The notes below the pieces were generated by a model that was not told the DNA's origin, searched no databases, and worked only from the letters and a program-made list of their open reading frames with translations. A DNA stretch of 6,415 nucleotides from Gemmatimonadota bacterium (lineage in GTDB: Bacteria; Gemmatimonadota; Gemmatimonadetes; Palauibacterales; Palauibacteraceae), in contig JARFPW010000328.1 of NCBI GenBank assembly GCA_029288095.1, positions 1 to 6,415 of the forward strand, written 5' to 3'. The translations under genes and the position numbers were made by a program. Numbering within the stretch: the first letter of the stretch is position 1; every line of letters begins with the position of its first letter. Shown here piece after piece: positions 1-6,402 of this stretch.

Positions 1-16
1 TGTGTATAAGAGACAG
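1..16 (+). other. Nextera/Tn5 mosaic-end adapter remnant (not genomic)
   Basis: The first 16 bases, TGTGTATAAGAGACAG, are identical to the last 16 bases of the 19-base Tn5 mosaic end (AGATGTGTATAAGAGACAG) used in Nextera tagmentation libraries. The inverse copy sits at the other end of the window. This is untrimmed adapter and not a natural transposon end: no transposase or target duplication accompanies it, and both copies lie exactly at the sequence ends. Base 16 could also be genomic, because the codon spanning 16-18 (GCC, Ala) fits the NuoM family sequence. Confidence 0.96.
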
Positions 17-873
17 CCCCAACAGCGGGCTCCGTGATCCTGGCCGGTGTGATGCTGAAGATGGGGACCTACGGATTTCTCCGGTTCGCGCTACCCATGT
101 TTTCGCACGCCGCGACGAGCCCCGCGGTCATCGGGACGGTCATGACTCTGAGCGTCATCGGCATTATCTACGGGGCCTGGGTGGCGGCCGTCCAACCGGA
201 TGCGAAGAAGTTGATCGCCTACACATCGATCGCGCACCTCGGATTCGTCATGATGGGACTGTTCGCGCTCAATGCCCAATCCGTCGAGGGCGCGATCCTG
301 CAGATGGTCAACCACGGCATCTCGACCGGTGCGCTGTTCCTGCTCATCGGCATGCTCTATGAGCGCCGGCACACGCGGATGATCGCGGATTTCGGCGGCA
401 TCGCCCGCGTCATGCCGGTGTTCGCGACATCGCTGGTCATCGTGGCCCTGAGTTCGATCGGGCTCCCCGGAACTAACGGGTTCGTGGGAGAATTCCTGAT
501 CTTGATCGGCACGTTCCGCAGCTATCCGATCCCGGCGGTTCTCGCCACGACCGGGGTAATCTTCGCAGCCGCCTACATGCTTCCGATGATTCAGCGCGTG
601 CTGTACGGGCCGATCACCGACCCCGCGAACGAGGAACTGTCGGACCTCACGGGTCGCGAGAGGACCGTACTTGCGCCGCTGCTGGTTCTGATCGTCCTGA
701 TCGGCGTATACCCGGGACCGCTGCTCGATCGTACGGAGAGCTCGGTCGGTGCCCTGATCGAACAGGTGGAAGAGCGGGCGCAGCAGGCCCCCGGGACGGC
801 GCGCGAGGATGATACCCGGCTCGATCGCATGCCGATACTCGGAGTGGATGCGGATCGGGAGGCGCGGCCGTGA
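17..873 (+). CDS. nuoM: NADH-quinone oxidoreductase subunit M, 5'-truncated
   Basis: This is the C-terminal part of NuoM, one of the three antiporter-like membrane subunits of respiratory complex I that carry out proton translocation. The open frame runs in from the left edge. Right after the adapter it reads PTAGSVILAGVMLKMGTYG, a highly conserved NuoM stretch, so the GTG at 34 is an internal valine codon and not a start. The TAA at 7-9 belongs to the adapter. By comparison with E. coli NuoM (about 509 residues), roughly the first 250 residues are missing, and 284 codons remain. Family features present are the membrane lysine in VMLKMG (bases 58-60, like E. coli Lys265), KKLIAYTSIAHLGF, the histidine in MVNHGIS, and the glutamate in FVGEFLIL (bases 490-492, like E. 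coli Glu407). Several hydrophobic helices follow one another up to GVYPGP. The hydrophilic tail after that is about 25 residues longer than in E. coli. The stop overlaps the nuoN start by 4 bases. Identity is secure, and the truncation is technical. Confidence 0.95.
858..862 (+). promoter_or_regulatory. Ribosome binding site of nuoN
   Basis: GGAGG (within GGGAGG, 857-862) lies inside the last codons of nuoM, 7 bases before the GTG at 870. The strong match and good spacing support the GTG start of nuoN that overlaps the nuoM stop. Confidence 0.75.
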
Positions 874-2411
874 TTCTCGATTTCAGCTCGCAACTCGACT
901 TCATGTGGGCCCTGTTGCCCGAGATCGTCCTGAGCGTCACCGCGCTGTTGATCCTGATGGTGGACGTATTCCGGAGGGGACCCAGGACAGTGCCTAGCGG
1001 CGGCTGGGTCCCGGCGACGGCCATCGCAGGAATCGTGATCGCGGGAGCGGTCACCGTCCTTCAACTTGGCTTCGAGTCTCCCGTGGCGTTCTCGATGATA
1101 GCCGTGGACGACTTTCGGGTGGCCCTTACGCTGGTGATCCTGGCGGCAACAGCGCTCGCGATACTCTTCGGGATGGACTATCTGACGCGCCGCGGACTGG
1201 ATGTCGGTGAGTACTACTTCCTGATGCTGATGGCGGCTACCGGGATGACGCTGCTGACTGCGTCCCGAGACCTGATCGTCATCTTCGTGGCCATCGAACT
1301 GATGTCGATCTCGGTGTACGTGCTGGCCGGGCTGGATCGGTCGGACGCGCGGTCCGCGGAGGCTGCGCTGAAGTACTTCCTCATGGGGGCGTTCGCGAGC
1401 GCGTTTCTGCTCTACGGAATCGCTCTCGTATACGGCGCATCCGGCAGCACGAATCTTGGCCTCGTAGCGTCAGAACTGGCGGCGGGGGCGGCGGGCAACA
1501 ACGTGTTGCTGTATGGCGGAATCGCGCTGCTGATCATTGGCTTCGGCTTCAAGATTTCGGCCGTCCCGTTTCACATGTGGACACCCGACACCTACCAGGG
1601 GGCGCCCACACCGGTAACGGCTTTCATGGCCGCCGGCGTGAAGGCCGCGGCGTTCGCCTCGCTGCTCCGGGTGGTCGGTGTGGGCCTTGCTCCGGCCGCG
1701 TCGGCCTGGATGGGCATCGTGTGGTGGCTTGCCGTGTTGACGATGATCATCCCGAACTTCATCGCGCTGCAGGAAGACGACGTGAAGCGAATGCTCGCCT
1801 ACTCCTCCGTGGCGCACGCGGGCTATCTGCTGGTAGGCCTGCTGGCAGGCTCGGCGCTGGGGTTCTCGGCCTCGGTATTCTATCTGGGAATCTACGCGCT
1901 GATGACCCTGGGAGCGTTCGCCGCCGTGTCTGTGATCGGAGACGACCAGGACGGCGGGGCCGGGATCGGGCGCTTTCGGGGGCTCGGATGGAGTCAACCC
2001 CTGCTCGGGGCGATGCTGGTGGTGTGTCTGCTCTCGCTGGCCGGCTTTCCGCCGACCGGAGGGTTCATCGGCAAGCTGTATCTCCTGCGAGCCGCCGTCG
2101 CATCGGGCGAAGGGGCTCTGGCAGTGATTCTCGTGCTTTCGAGTCTCGTGTCCTACTACTACTACCTGCGCGTAGTATGGAAGATGTACTTCGAGTCGGC
2201 GGCTGAGGACCCGGTACGACTCCCCGCTCAGGGCCGCGGATTCCGCCTGGCGAGCGTGTTGACGGTCGTGGCCGTGCTGGCCGCCGGTATCTGGCCCGGC
2301 CCCGCGGTCGACGCGGCGGATGCAGCGGGTGCGAGCATCGTTCCCGAAACCGTACAACAGGCTCCGCTTCTGAGTTCGCCGCCCGCTATCGGGGACCGTT
2401 CAGCCGACTGA
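870..2411 (+). CDS. nuoN: NADH-quinone oxidoreductase subunit N
   Basis: This is complete NuoN, the antiporter-like subunit of complex I that sits between NuoM and the NuoA/J/K/H module in the inner membrane and contributes a proton channel. It has 513 residues against about 485 in E. coli. Many hydrophobic helices are visible from residue 13 to about 475. Residues equivalent to those needed for proton transfer in E. coli are all present: Glu143 (AIELMSIS), Lys168 (LKYFLMGAF), Lys228 (GFGFKIS), His235 (VPFHMWTPDTYQGAPTPV), Lys258 (GVKAAAFAS) and Lys402 (GGFIGKLYLLRAA). The signature KRMLAYSSVAHAGYLL spans 306-321. The start is GTG at 870, which overlaps the nuoM stop as GTGA and has a good GGAGG site 7 bases upstream. 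The N-terminus MILDFSSQLDFMWALLPEIV is typical of the family. After the last helix there is an Ala/Pro-rich tail of about 35 residues that E. coli NuoN lacks. NuoN usually closes the nuo operon, which fits the change of function downstream. Confidence 0.97.
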   Translation: MILDFSSQLDFMWALLPEIVLSVTALLILMVDVFRRGPRTVPSGGWVPATAIAGIVIAGAVTVLQLGFESPVAFSMIAVDDFRVALTLVILAATALAILFGMDYLTRRGLDVGEYYFLMLMAATGMTLLTASRDLIVIFVAIELMSISVYVLAGLDRSDARSAEAALKYFLMGAFASAFLLYGIALVYGASGSTNLGLVASELAAGAAGNNVLLYGGIALLIIGFGFKISAVPFHMWTPDTYQGAPTPVTAFMAAGVKAAAFASLLRVVGVGLAPAASAWMGIVWWLAVLTMIIPNFIALQEDDVKRMLAYSSVAHAGYLLVGLLAGSALGFSASVFYLGIYALMTLGAFAAVSVIGDDQDGGAGIGRFRGLGWSQPLLGAMLVVCLLSLAGFPPTGGFIGKLYLLRAAVASGEGALAVILVLSSLVSYYYYLRVVWKMYFESAAEDPVRLPAQGRGFRLASVLTVVAVLAAGIWPGPAVDAADAAGASIVPETVQQAPLLSSPPAIGDRSAD

Positions 2412-2457
2412 TAGGTGGCTCGGAGACCCCCATGAGAGCATTTCTTCCTGAGGTAGC
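2412..2457 (+). other. Short intergenic gap between nuoN and the mutase gene
   Basis: These 46 bases are the longest non-coding stretch in the window. I see no stem-loop followed by a T-run that would act as an intrinsic terminator, and no convincing -35/-10 pair. Only the ribosome binding site at its 3' end is recognisable. Read-through from the nuo genes into the downstream genes is therefore plausible, though a weak promoter cannot be excluded. An ATG at 2432 is out of frame with the mutase and is not used. Confidence 0.6.
2450..2454 (+). promoter_or_regulatory. Ribosome binding site of the mutase gene
   Basis: GAGGT matches the anti-Shine-Dalgarno sequence and ends 3 bases before the ATG at 2458. 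The spacing is tighter than usual. The ATG is nevertheless the right start, because the family N-terminus (IFREYDIRGIVG) begins at residue 7. Confidence 0.6.
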
Positions 2458-3846
2458 ATGAACGTTTCGAGTACGATCTTTCGGGAATACGACATCCGGG
2501 GAATCGTCGGCGACGATCTGACGACCGAAGTCGCGTACGCGGTGGGTCGTGCTTATGCGACACGCTGGCGGCGCACGACCGGACGTGACAGGGGCCGCGT
2601 CGCGGTCGGCTACGACAACCGTCCGACCTCTCCGGGACTTGCCGACGCCCTGTGTGCCGGACTCAATGACTCCGGACTGGACGTCGTACTGCTTGGCACC
2701 GTGCCGACGCCGACTTTGTACTACGCCACGGTCGTGCTCGACACCGACGGCGGGATCCAGATCACCGGCTCTCACAATCCTCCCGAATACAACGGGATCA
2801 AGATGGTCGTGGCCGGCGGGTCGGTGTATGGATCAGCGATCCAGGATCTGCGGGGCCTGGTGGAGAGCGAAGCGTTCGCTGACGGAGAGGGCACGACGCT
2901 CCGGCAGGAAATCCTCGAACGCTATGCGGCGGAGATCGGGGAGCGCGCCCGGGTCGATGGCCCGGTGAAGGTCGTGTTGGACTGTGGCAATGGAACCGGG
3001 AGCGTGATCGCTCCCGAGGCGCTGCGTGCCGCGGGTATCGAGGTCGTGTGTCTGTACTGCGAGTCGGACGGGTCCTTTCCGAACCATCATCCGGATCCCA
3101 CAGTCGACGAGAACCTGGTCGACCTGATTGCGTTGGTTCGTGAGACCGGCGCGGACATGGGTATCGGGCTGGACGGGGACGCCGACAGGATCGGAGCGGT
3201 GGACGGGAACGGCCGGATCGTCCGCGGGGACCATCTGCTCCTCCTGTACGCGCTCGATGTGCTGCCGGAATACCCGGGCGCGGAGATCGTCTTCGATGTG
3301 AAGTGCTCGCAGGCGCTGCCCGAGATGATCGAGGCCGCGGGCGGGGTGCCGGTCATGTGGAAGACAGGGCACTCCCTGATCAAGGAGCGGATGAAGGTCG
3401 GCGGTTCGCCGGTCGCGGGCGAAATGAGCGGCCACATCTGCTTCGCCGACAGGTTCTACGGATTCGATGATGCCATCTATGCGGCGGCCAGGTTGGCGGG
3501 GATGGTGCAGCGGGGTGGACGGAGCCTCTCCGATCTGGCGGATCAGATCCCGGCATATCCATCGACGCCGGAAGTCCGGGTGGACTGCCCGGAGGACAAG
3601 AAGTTCGGAGTCGTGGAACGCATGGTCCAACGGTATCGGGAAACCCATGACGTGATCGACATCGACGGTGTGAGGATCCTGTTTGACGACGGATGGGCGC
3701 TCGTTCGCTCCAGCAACACGCAGCCTGTGATCGTGGTTCGATTCGAAGCGCGGACGCGGGACGGGCTCGCGCGGATCCGTGACGAAATTGCAGCCGTTCT
3801 TGCGACAGAAGGCGTAACCGTGCCGGAACTGGCCAGCGCTCCGTGA
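2458..3846 (+). CDS. manB: Phosphomannomutase/phosphoglucomutase (AlgC/ManB type)
   Basis: This cytoplasmic alpha-D-phosphohexomutase interconverts the 6-phosphate and 1-phosphate of mannose or glucose through a bisphosphorylated intermediate. It feeds GDP-mannose and UDP-glucose synthesis for LPS, exopolysaccharide and glycogen-like products. At 462 residues it is almost the same length as Pseudomonas AlgC (463). All four active-site elements are visible: the phosphoserine loop ITGSHNPPEYNG with Ser105, the metal loop LDGDADR (Asp239, Asp241, Asp243), the sugar-specificity loop GEMSGH (321-326), followed by YGFDDAIYAAARL, and the phosphate-binding loop RSSNTQPVIVVRFEA starting at Arg417. The N-terminal IFREYDIRGI is typical of the family. 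GEMSGH and TGSHNP favour the dual-specificity PMM/PGM group over phosphoglucosamine mutase (GlmM). The preference between mannose and glucose cannot be read from the sequence. The stop overlaps the next start by 4 bases (GTGA). The gene could equally be named algC or pmm/pgm. Confidence 0.93.
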   Translation: MNVSSTIFREYDIRGIVGDDLTTEVAYAVGRAYATRWRRTTGRDRGRVAVGYDNRPTSPGLADALCAGLNDSGLDVVLLGTVPTPTLYYATVVLDTDGGIQITGSHNPPEYNGIKMVVAGGSVYGSAIQDLRGLVESEAFADGEGTTLRQEILERYAAEIGERARVDGPVKVVLDCGNGTGSVIAPEALRAAGIEVVCLYCESDGSFPNHHPDPTVDENLVDLIALVRETGADMGIGLDGDADRIGAVDGNGRIVRGDHLLLLYALDVLPEYPGAEIVFDVKCSQALPEMIEAAGGVPVMWKTGHSLIKERMKVGGSPVAGEMSGHICFADRFYGFDDAIYAAARLAGMVQRGGRSLSDLADQIPAYPSTPEVRVDCPEDKKFGVVERMVQRYRETHDVIDIDGVRILFDDGWALVRSSNTQPVIVVRFEARTRDGLARIRDEIAAVLATEGVTVPELASAP

Positions 3847-4826
3847 GCGAGGAGGTTCGAACCGTCGTCGTGGCTATCGGCGGAAACGCCCTCTCGCAGT
3901 CCGGCGAGTCAGCTTCCGTTCACAATCAGTTTCGCCACACCCGCGAGAGCCTGCTCGCCATCGTGCCGCTGGCGGTCGCCGGGTGGCGGATCGCGATCGT
4001 ACACGGCAACGGGCCGCAGGTGGGGGACGCGTTGGTGCGCAACGAGGCGGGGCGCGGTACCGTCGAGCCACTTCCGCTGGGCGTCCTCGTAGCGGGTACG
4101 GCGGGCTGGATCGGCTACATGATCCAGCAGTCCATGACAAATGCACTGGAACTGGCGGGGTGTGAAAGGCGCGTAGTGACGTTGATCTGCCAGGCGCGTG
4201 TAGATCACGATGATCCGGCTTTCGGCGAGCCGACCAAGTTCGTGGGGCGCGCTCTTTCCGAAGCTGTGGCCGCTGATCTGCGCTCGAGCGGTGAGATCGT
4301 CGAGGCAGACGGGCATGGCAACCTGAGGCGGCGCGTCGCGAGCCCCGTACCCGTCGAGATCATGGAGTCGCGAATGGTCGCTGATCTGGTCCGCGCCGGC
4401 GACATCGTGATCGCAGCCGGAGGCGGCGGTATTCCCGTCTACCGGGACGCCGTCCTTGGTCTCGAGGGAATGGATGCCGTGGTGGATAAGGACAGGGCCG
4501 CGGCGATTCTGGCGCGCGACATCGGAGCGGACTTGCTGCTGATCCTCACGGATGTAGATGCGGTCTACGAACGATGGGGAACTCCGGAAGCCCGGCGAAT
4601 CGAAAGCCTGACGACAACCGAGGCAACCTCGCTGCTGGAGTCCGGCGAACTTGACGGAGCCGGAAGCATGCGGCCCAAACTCGAGGCGGCGACCAGCTTC
4701 GTGCTGGCCGGCGGTTCACGGTCGGTGATCGCTGCCCTGGAAGCGGGAGCGGCGGCGGTCCTTGGAGACGGGGGTACGGAGATCGTACCCGATGCGCCCG
4801 ATCATGGGGTGGAGAACTCAGCTTAG
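3843..4826 (+). CDS. arcC: Carbamate kinase
   Basis: This cytoplasmic amino-acid-kinase-fold enzyme catalyses the reversible reaction ATP + carbamate = ADP + carbamoyl phosphate. In arginine or agmatine breakdown it runs toward ATP. It has 327 residues, compared with about 310 in well-studied members. Family motifs occur in order: AIGGNAL (11-17), HGNGPQVG (54-61), a region matching PLxxxxAxxxGxIGYM (residues 78-93), EPTKFVG with Lys132 in the carbamate-kinase-specific subdomain, RRVASPVPVEI (163-173), AAGGGGIPV (191-199), VDKD with Lys216, LTDVDAVY (235-242), GSMRPKLEAA with Lys279, and GDGGTEI (308-314). The PTK and SPxP elements separate it from UMP kinase and acetylglutamate kinase. The start is GTG at 3843, overlapping the mutase stop. 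No good ribosome site precedes it, so coupling to the mutase is likely. No arginine deiminase or ornithine carbamoyltransferase gene is in the window, so the source of carbamoyl phosphate is unknown. The enzyme class is confident and the pathway is not. Confidence 0.9.
   Translation: MSEEVRTVVVAIGGNALSQSGESASVHNQFRHTRESLLAIVPLAVAGWRIAIVHGNGPQVGDALVRNEAGRGTVEPLPLGVLVAGTAGWIGYMIQQSMTNALELAGCERRVVTLICQARVDHDDPAFGEPTKFVGRALSEAVAADLRSSGEIVEADGHGNLRRRVASPVPVEIMESRMVADLVRAGDIVIAAGGGGIPVYRDAVLGLEGMDAVVDKDRAAAILARDIGADLLLILTDVDAVYERWGTPEARRIESLTTTEATSLLESGELDGAGSMRPKLEAATSFVLAGGSRSVIAALEAGAAAVLGDGGTEIVPDAPDHGVENSA
3850..3856 (+). promoter_or_regulatory. Perfect Shine-Dalgarno sequence inside the carbamate kinase 5' end
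   Basis: AGGAGGT, a full 7-base match to the anti-Shine-Dalgarno sequence, lies in codons 3-5 of the carbamate kinase, just after the GTGA overlap. The next in-frame candidate start is GTG at 3870, 13 bases farther on. Starting there would remove most of the first beta strand (TVVVAIGG), so 3843 is kept as the start. The site may hold terminating ribosomes for reinitiation, or it may be a coincidence of the Glu-Glu-Val codons. Confidence 0.4.
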
Positions 4827-4829
4827 GGA
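4825..4829 (+). promoter_or_regulatory. Weak ribosome binding site of sucC
   Basis: AGGGA overlaps the carbamate kinase stop codon and ends 4 bases before the ATG at 4834. It is a modest match, but together with the family N-terminus MNIHEYQAKEIL it fixes the sucC start at 4834. Confidence 0.45.
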
Positions 4830-4833
4830 CATC

Positions 4834-5982
4834 ATGAACATTCACGAATATCAGGCGAAGGAAATCCTGCGCGAGCATGGTATTCCTGTGCCTCCCGGCG
4901 AGATCGCCAGGACCCCCCAGGAAGCCGAGCAGCTCGCTCGGGATTACGGCGGCATGACGGTCGTAAAGGCGCAGGTGCACGCCGGCGGGAGGGGGAAGGC
5001 CGGTGGCGTGAAGCTCGCCGCCGACCCCGAAGCCGCTCGAGAGGCGGCGGCCAACATTCTCGGCATGCAGATCAAAGGGCTCACGGTAGACCGTGTCCTC
5101 GTCACGCCCGCTGTGGAGATCGCCTCTGAAGCGTACGTGGGAATCGTCCTCGACCGGGCCTCCCAACGCCCGGTGTTCATGGTGTCCGCCGAAGGTGGTG
5201 TGGATATCGAAGAAGTCGCAGCGACGAATCCGGACGCCATCACGCGTTTCGCCGTGGACCCGCGCTATGGACTGCTTCCTCACCAGGCGATGGGTCTCGC
5301 GTTCGCGCTGTATGACGACATCGACCTGGCCCGTCAGGCGAGCCGGATCATAGCGGCTCTGTATGAGGCCTATGTGGCCGCGGGAGCGACACTGGCCGAG
5401 GTCAACCCGATGATCGTGGACGATGCGGGGCAGGTGCTGGCGATCGACGCGAAGATGAACATCGATGACAACGCACTGTTCAGGATGCCCCGGATCGAGG
5501 CGATGCGAGACATGGAATCCGAGGATCCGGCCGAGACGAAGGCCCGGGATGCGGGGCTCAGCTACATCCAGCTCGATGGGAACGTCGGTTGCTGCGTAAA
5601 CGGAGCCGGTCTGGCGATGGCGACGATGGATCTCGTCAAGTACTACGGCGGCAACCCGGCGAACTTCCTCGATATCGGCGGCTCATCGAACCCGGACAAA
5701 GTGGTAGCTGCCCTGGAGATCATCACGGCGGATCAGAACGTGAAGGCGATCCTGTTCAATATCTTCGGCGGAATCACCCGGTGCGACGACGTCGCGAATG
5801 GCATCGTGGAGGCGACGAAGCGCATCGATATCGACTTGCCGATCGCGATCCGGCTTACCGGGACGAATGAAGAGGAGGCGATCGAGATCCTGCAGGCCAA
5901 TGGGTTCACTGCGATGACGGACATGGACGAAGTCGTGAAACGGGGCGTCGCGCTGGCCGCGGCCGGCGAGGGGGTGGCATGA
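4834..5982 (+). CDS. sucC: Succinyl-CoA synthetase (succinate-CoA ligase) beta subunit
   Basis: This is the beta subunit of the TCA-cycle enzyme that converts succinyl-CoA, ADP (or GDP) and phosphate to succinate, CoA and ATP (or GTP). It carries the ATP-grasp nucleotide site and binds succinate. The 382 residues compare with 388 in E. coli. Visible elements are the N-terminal MNIHEYQAKEIL, the ATP-grasp segment VKAQVHAGGRGKAGGVK (44-60), LAEVNP (187-192) and AIDAKMNIDDNALFR (203-217) for metal and nucleotide binding, LDGNVGCCVNGAGLAMATMD (247-266), and NIFGGITRCDDVANGI (309-324) of the C-terminal ligase domain. The frame is open back to 4762, but those 24 codons overlap the carbamate kinase and do not resemble SucC, so ATG 4834 is chosen. 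It lies 7 bases after the carbamate kinase stop. The loop DIGGSSNPDKV (280-290) replaces the GGGA form seen in E. coli. ATP versus GTP use cannot be decided. The stop overlaps sucD as ATGA. Confidence 0.97.
   Translation: MNIHEYQAKEILREHGIPVPPGEIARTPQEAEQLARDYGGMTVVKAQVHAGGRGKAGGVKLAADPEAAREAAANILGMQIKGLTVDRVLVTPAVEIASEAYVGIVLDRASQRPVFMVSAEGGVDIEEVAATNPDAITRFAVDPRYGLLPHQAMGLAFALYDDIDLARQASRIIAALYEAYVAAGATLAEVNPMIVDDAGQVLAIDAKMNIDDNALFRMPRIEAMRDMESEDPAETKARDAGLSYIQLDGNVGCCVNGAGLAMATMDLVKYYGGNPANFLDIGGSSNPDKVVAALEIITADQNVKAILFNIFGGITRCDDVANGIVEATKRIDIDLPIAIRLTGTNEEEAIEILQANGFTAMTDMDEVVKRGVALAAAGEGVA
5968..5972 (+). promoter_or_regulatory. Ribosome binding site of sucD
   Basis: A purine run beginning GAGGG, inside the last sucC codons, ends 6 bases before the sucD ATG at 5979. 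It supports translation of sucD from the ATGA overlap. Confidence 0.55.
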
Positions 5983-6402
5983 GCATTCTGATTGACGCTG
6001 CAACGCGACTTGTCGTTCAGGGGATCACCGGTCGGGACGGGTCCTTCCACACCCGCCAGATGATGGAGTACGGGACGCAAGTCGTGGCGGGAGTCACGCC
6101 CGGCAAGGGTGGGCAGACCTTCGACGGCAGTGTCCCCGTGTTCGATACGGTTGCCCGGGCGGTCGACGCTACGGGGGCGAACACCAGTGTCATCTACGTA
6201 CCGGCTCGCTTCGCGGCAGACGCCATATTCGAGGCGGCGGATGCGGGCATCGCGCTCATCGTGTGCATCACGGAAGGTGTCCCGGTTGGCGATATGACGC
6301 GCGTGTTGCCATTCGTTGCTGAACAGGGCGCGCGCCTGTTGGGTCCGAACTGCCCTGGAGCGATCACCCCGGGTGTATGCAAGGTCGGCATCCTGCCAGG
6401 CC
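5979..6402 (+). CDS. sucD: Succinyl-CoA synthetase alpha subunit, 3'-truncated
   Basis: This is the N-terminal half of SucD, which binds CoA and carries the transiently phosphorylated histidine of succinyl-CoA synthetase. ATG 5979 overlaps the sucC stop (ATGA), giving MSILIDAATRLVVQGITGRD, which is very close to E. coli SucD. Visible features are the CoA-binding Rossmann motif GITGRDG (15-21), GVTPGKGG (38-45), VIYVPARF (71-78), CITEGVP (96-102) and LLGPNCPGAITPG (120-132). About 141 genuine codons are present of roughly 290 expected, ending at KVGILPG. The last readable residues (PVSY) come from adapter sequence at 6403-6415. The catalytic histidine (His246 region in E. coli) lies beyond the window. 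Pairing with sucC makes the alpha/beta assignment firm. The truncation is technical and not a pseudogene. Confidence 0.96.

Noticed and set aside
1..16. Possible natural Tn5-like or IS50 transposon end
   Set aside because: The sequence matches the engineered mosaic end exactly, sits at the very edge of the window, has an inverse partner at the other edge, and has no transposase or target-site duplication.
1470..2357. 295-codon open frame on the minus strand
   Set aside because: It lies wholly opposite nuoN. The translation is rich in Arg, His, Gln and Gly with no family motifs, as expected for an antisense shadow in GC-rich DNA.
2390..2431. Possible terminator hairpin between GGGGACC (about 2391) and GACCCCC (about 2425)
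   Set aside because: The arms do not pair beyond a few G-C bases, the loop is long, and no T-run follows.
2833..3648. 271-codon open frame on the minus strand
   Set aside because: It is opposite the mutase gene, whose active-site motifs are intact in the + frame. The antisense product has no recognisable domain.
4762..4833. 24-codon N-terminal extension of SucC
   Set aside because: It overlaps the carbamate kinase coding region and does not resemble SucC. The family N-terminus MNIHEYQAKEIL begins exactly at ATG 4834.
4546..5283. 245-codon open frame on the minus strand
   Set aside because: It spans the ends of two real + strand genes (arcC and sucC) in antisense and has no credible start context or motifs.
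6109..6297. 62-codon + strand open frame within the sucD region
   Set aside because: It is out of frame with sucD, which is open from 5979 to the window end with strong family motifs. The small frame is a shadow.
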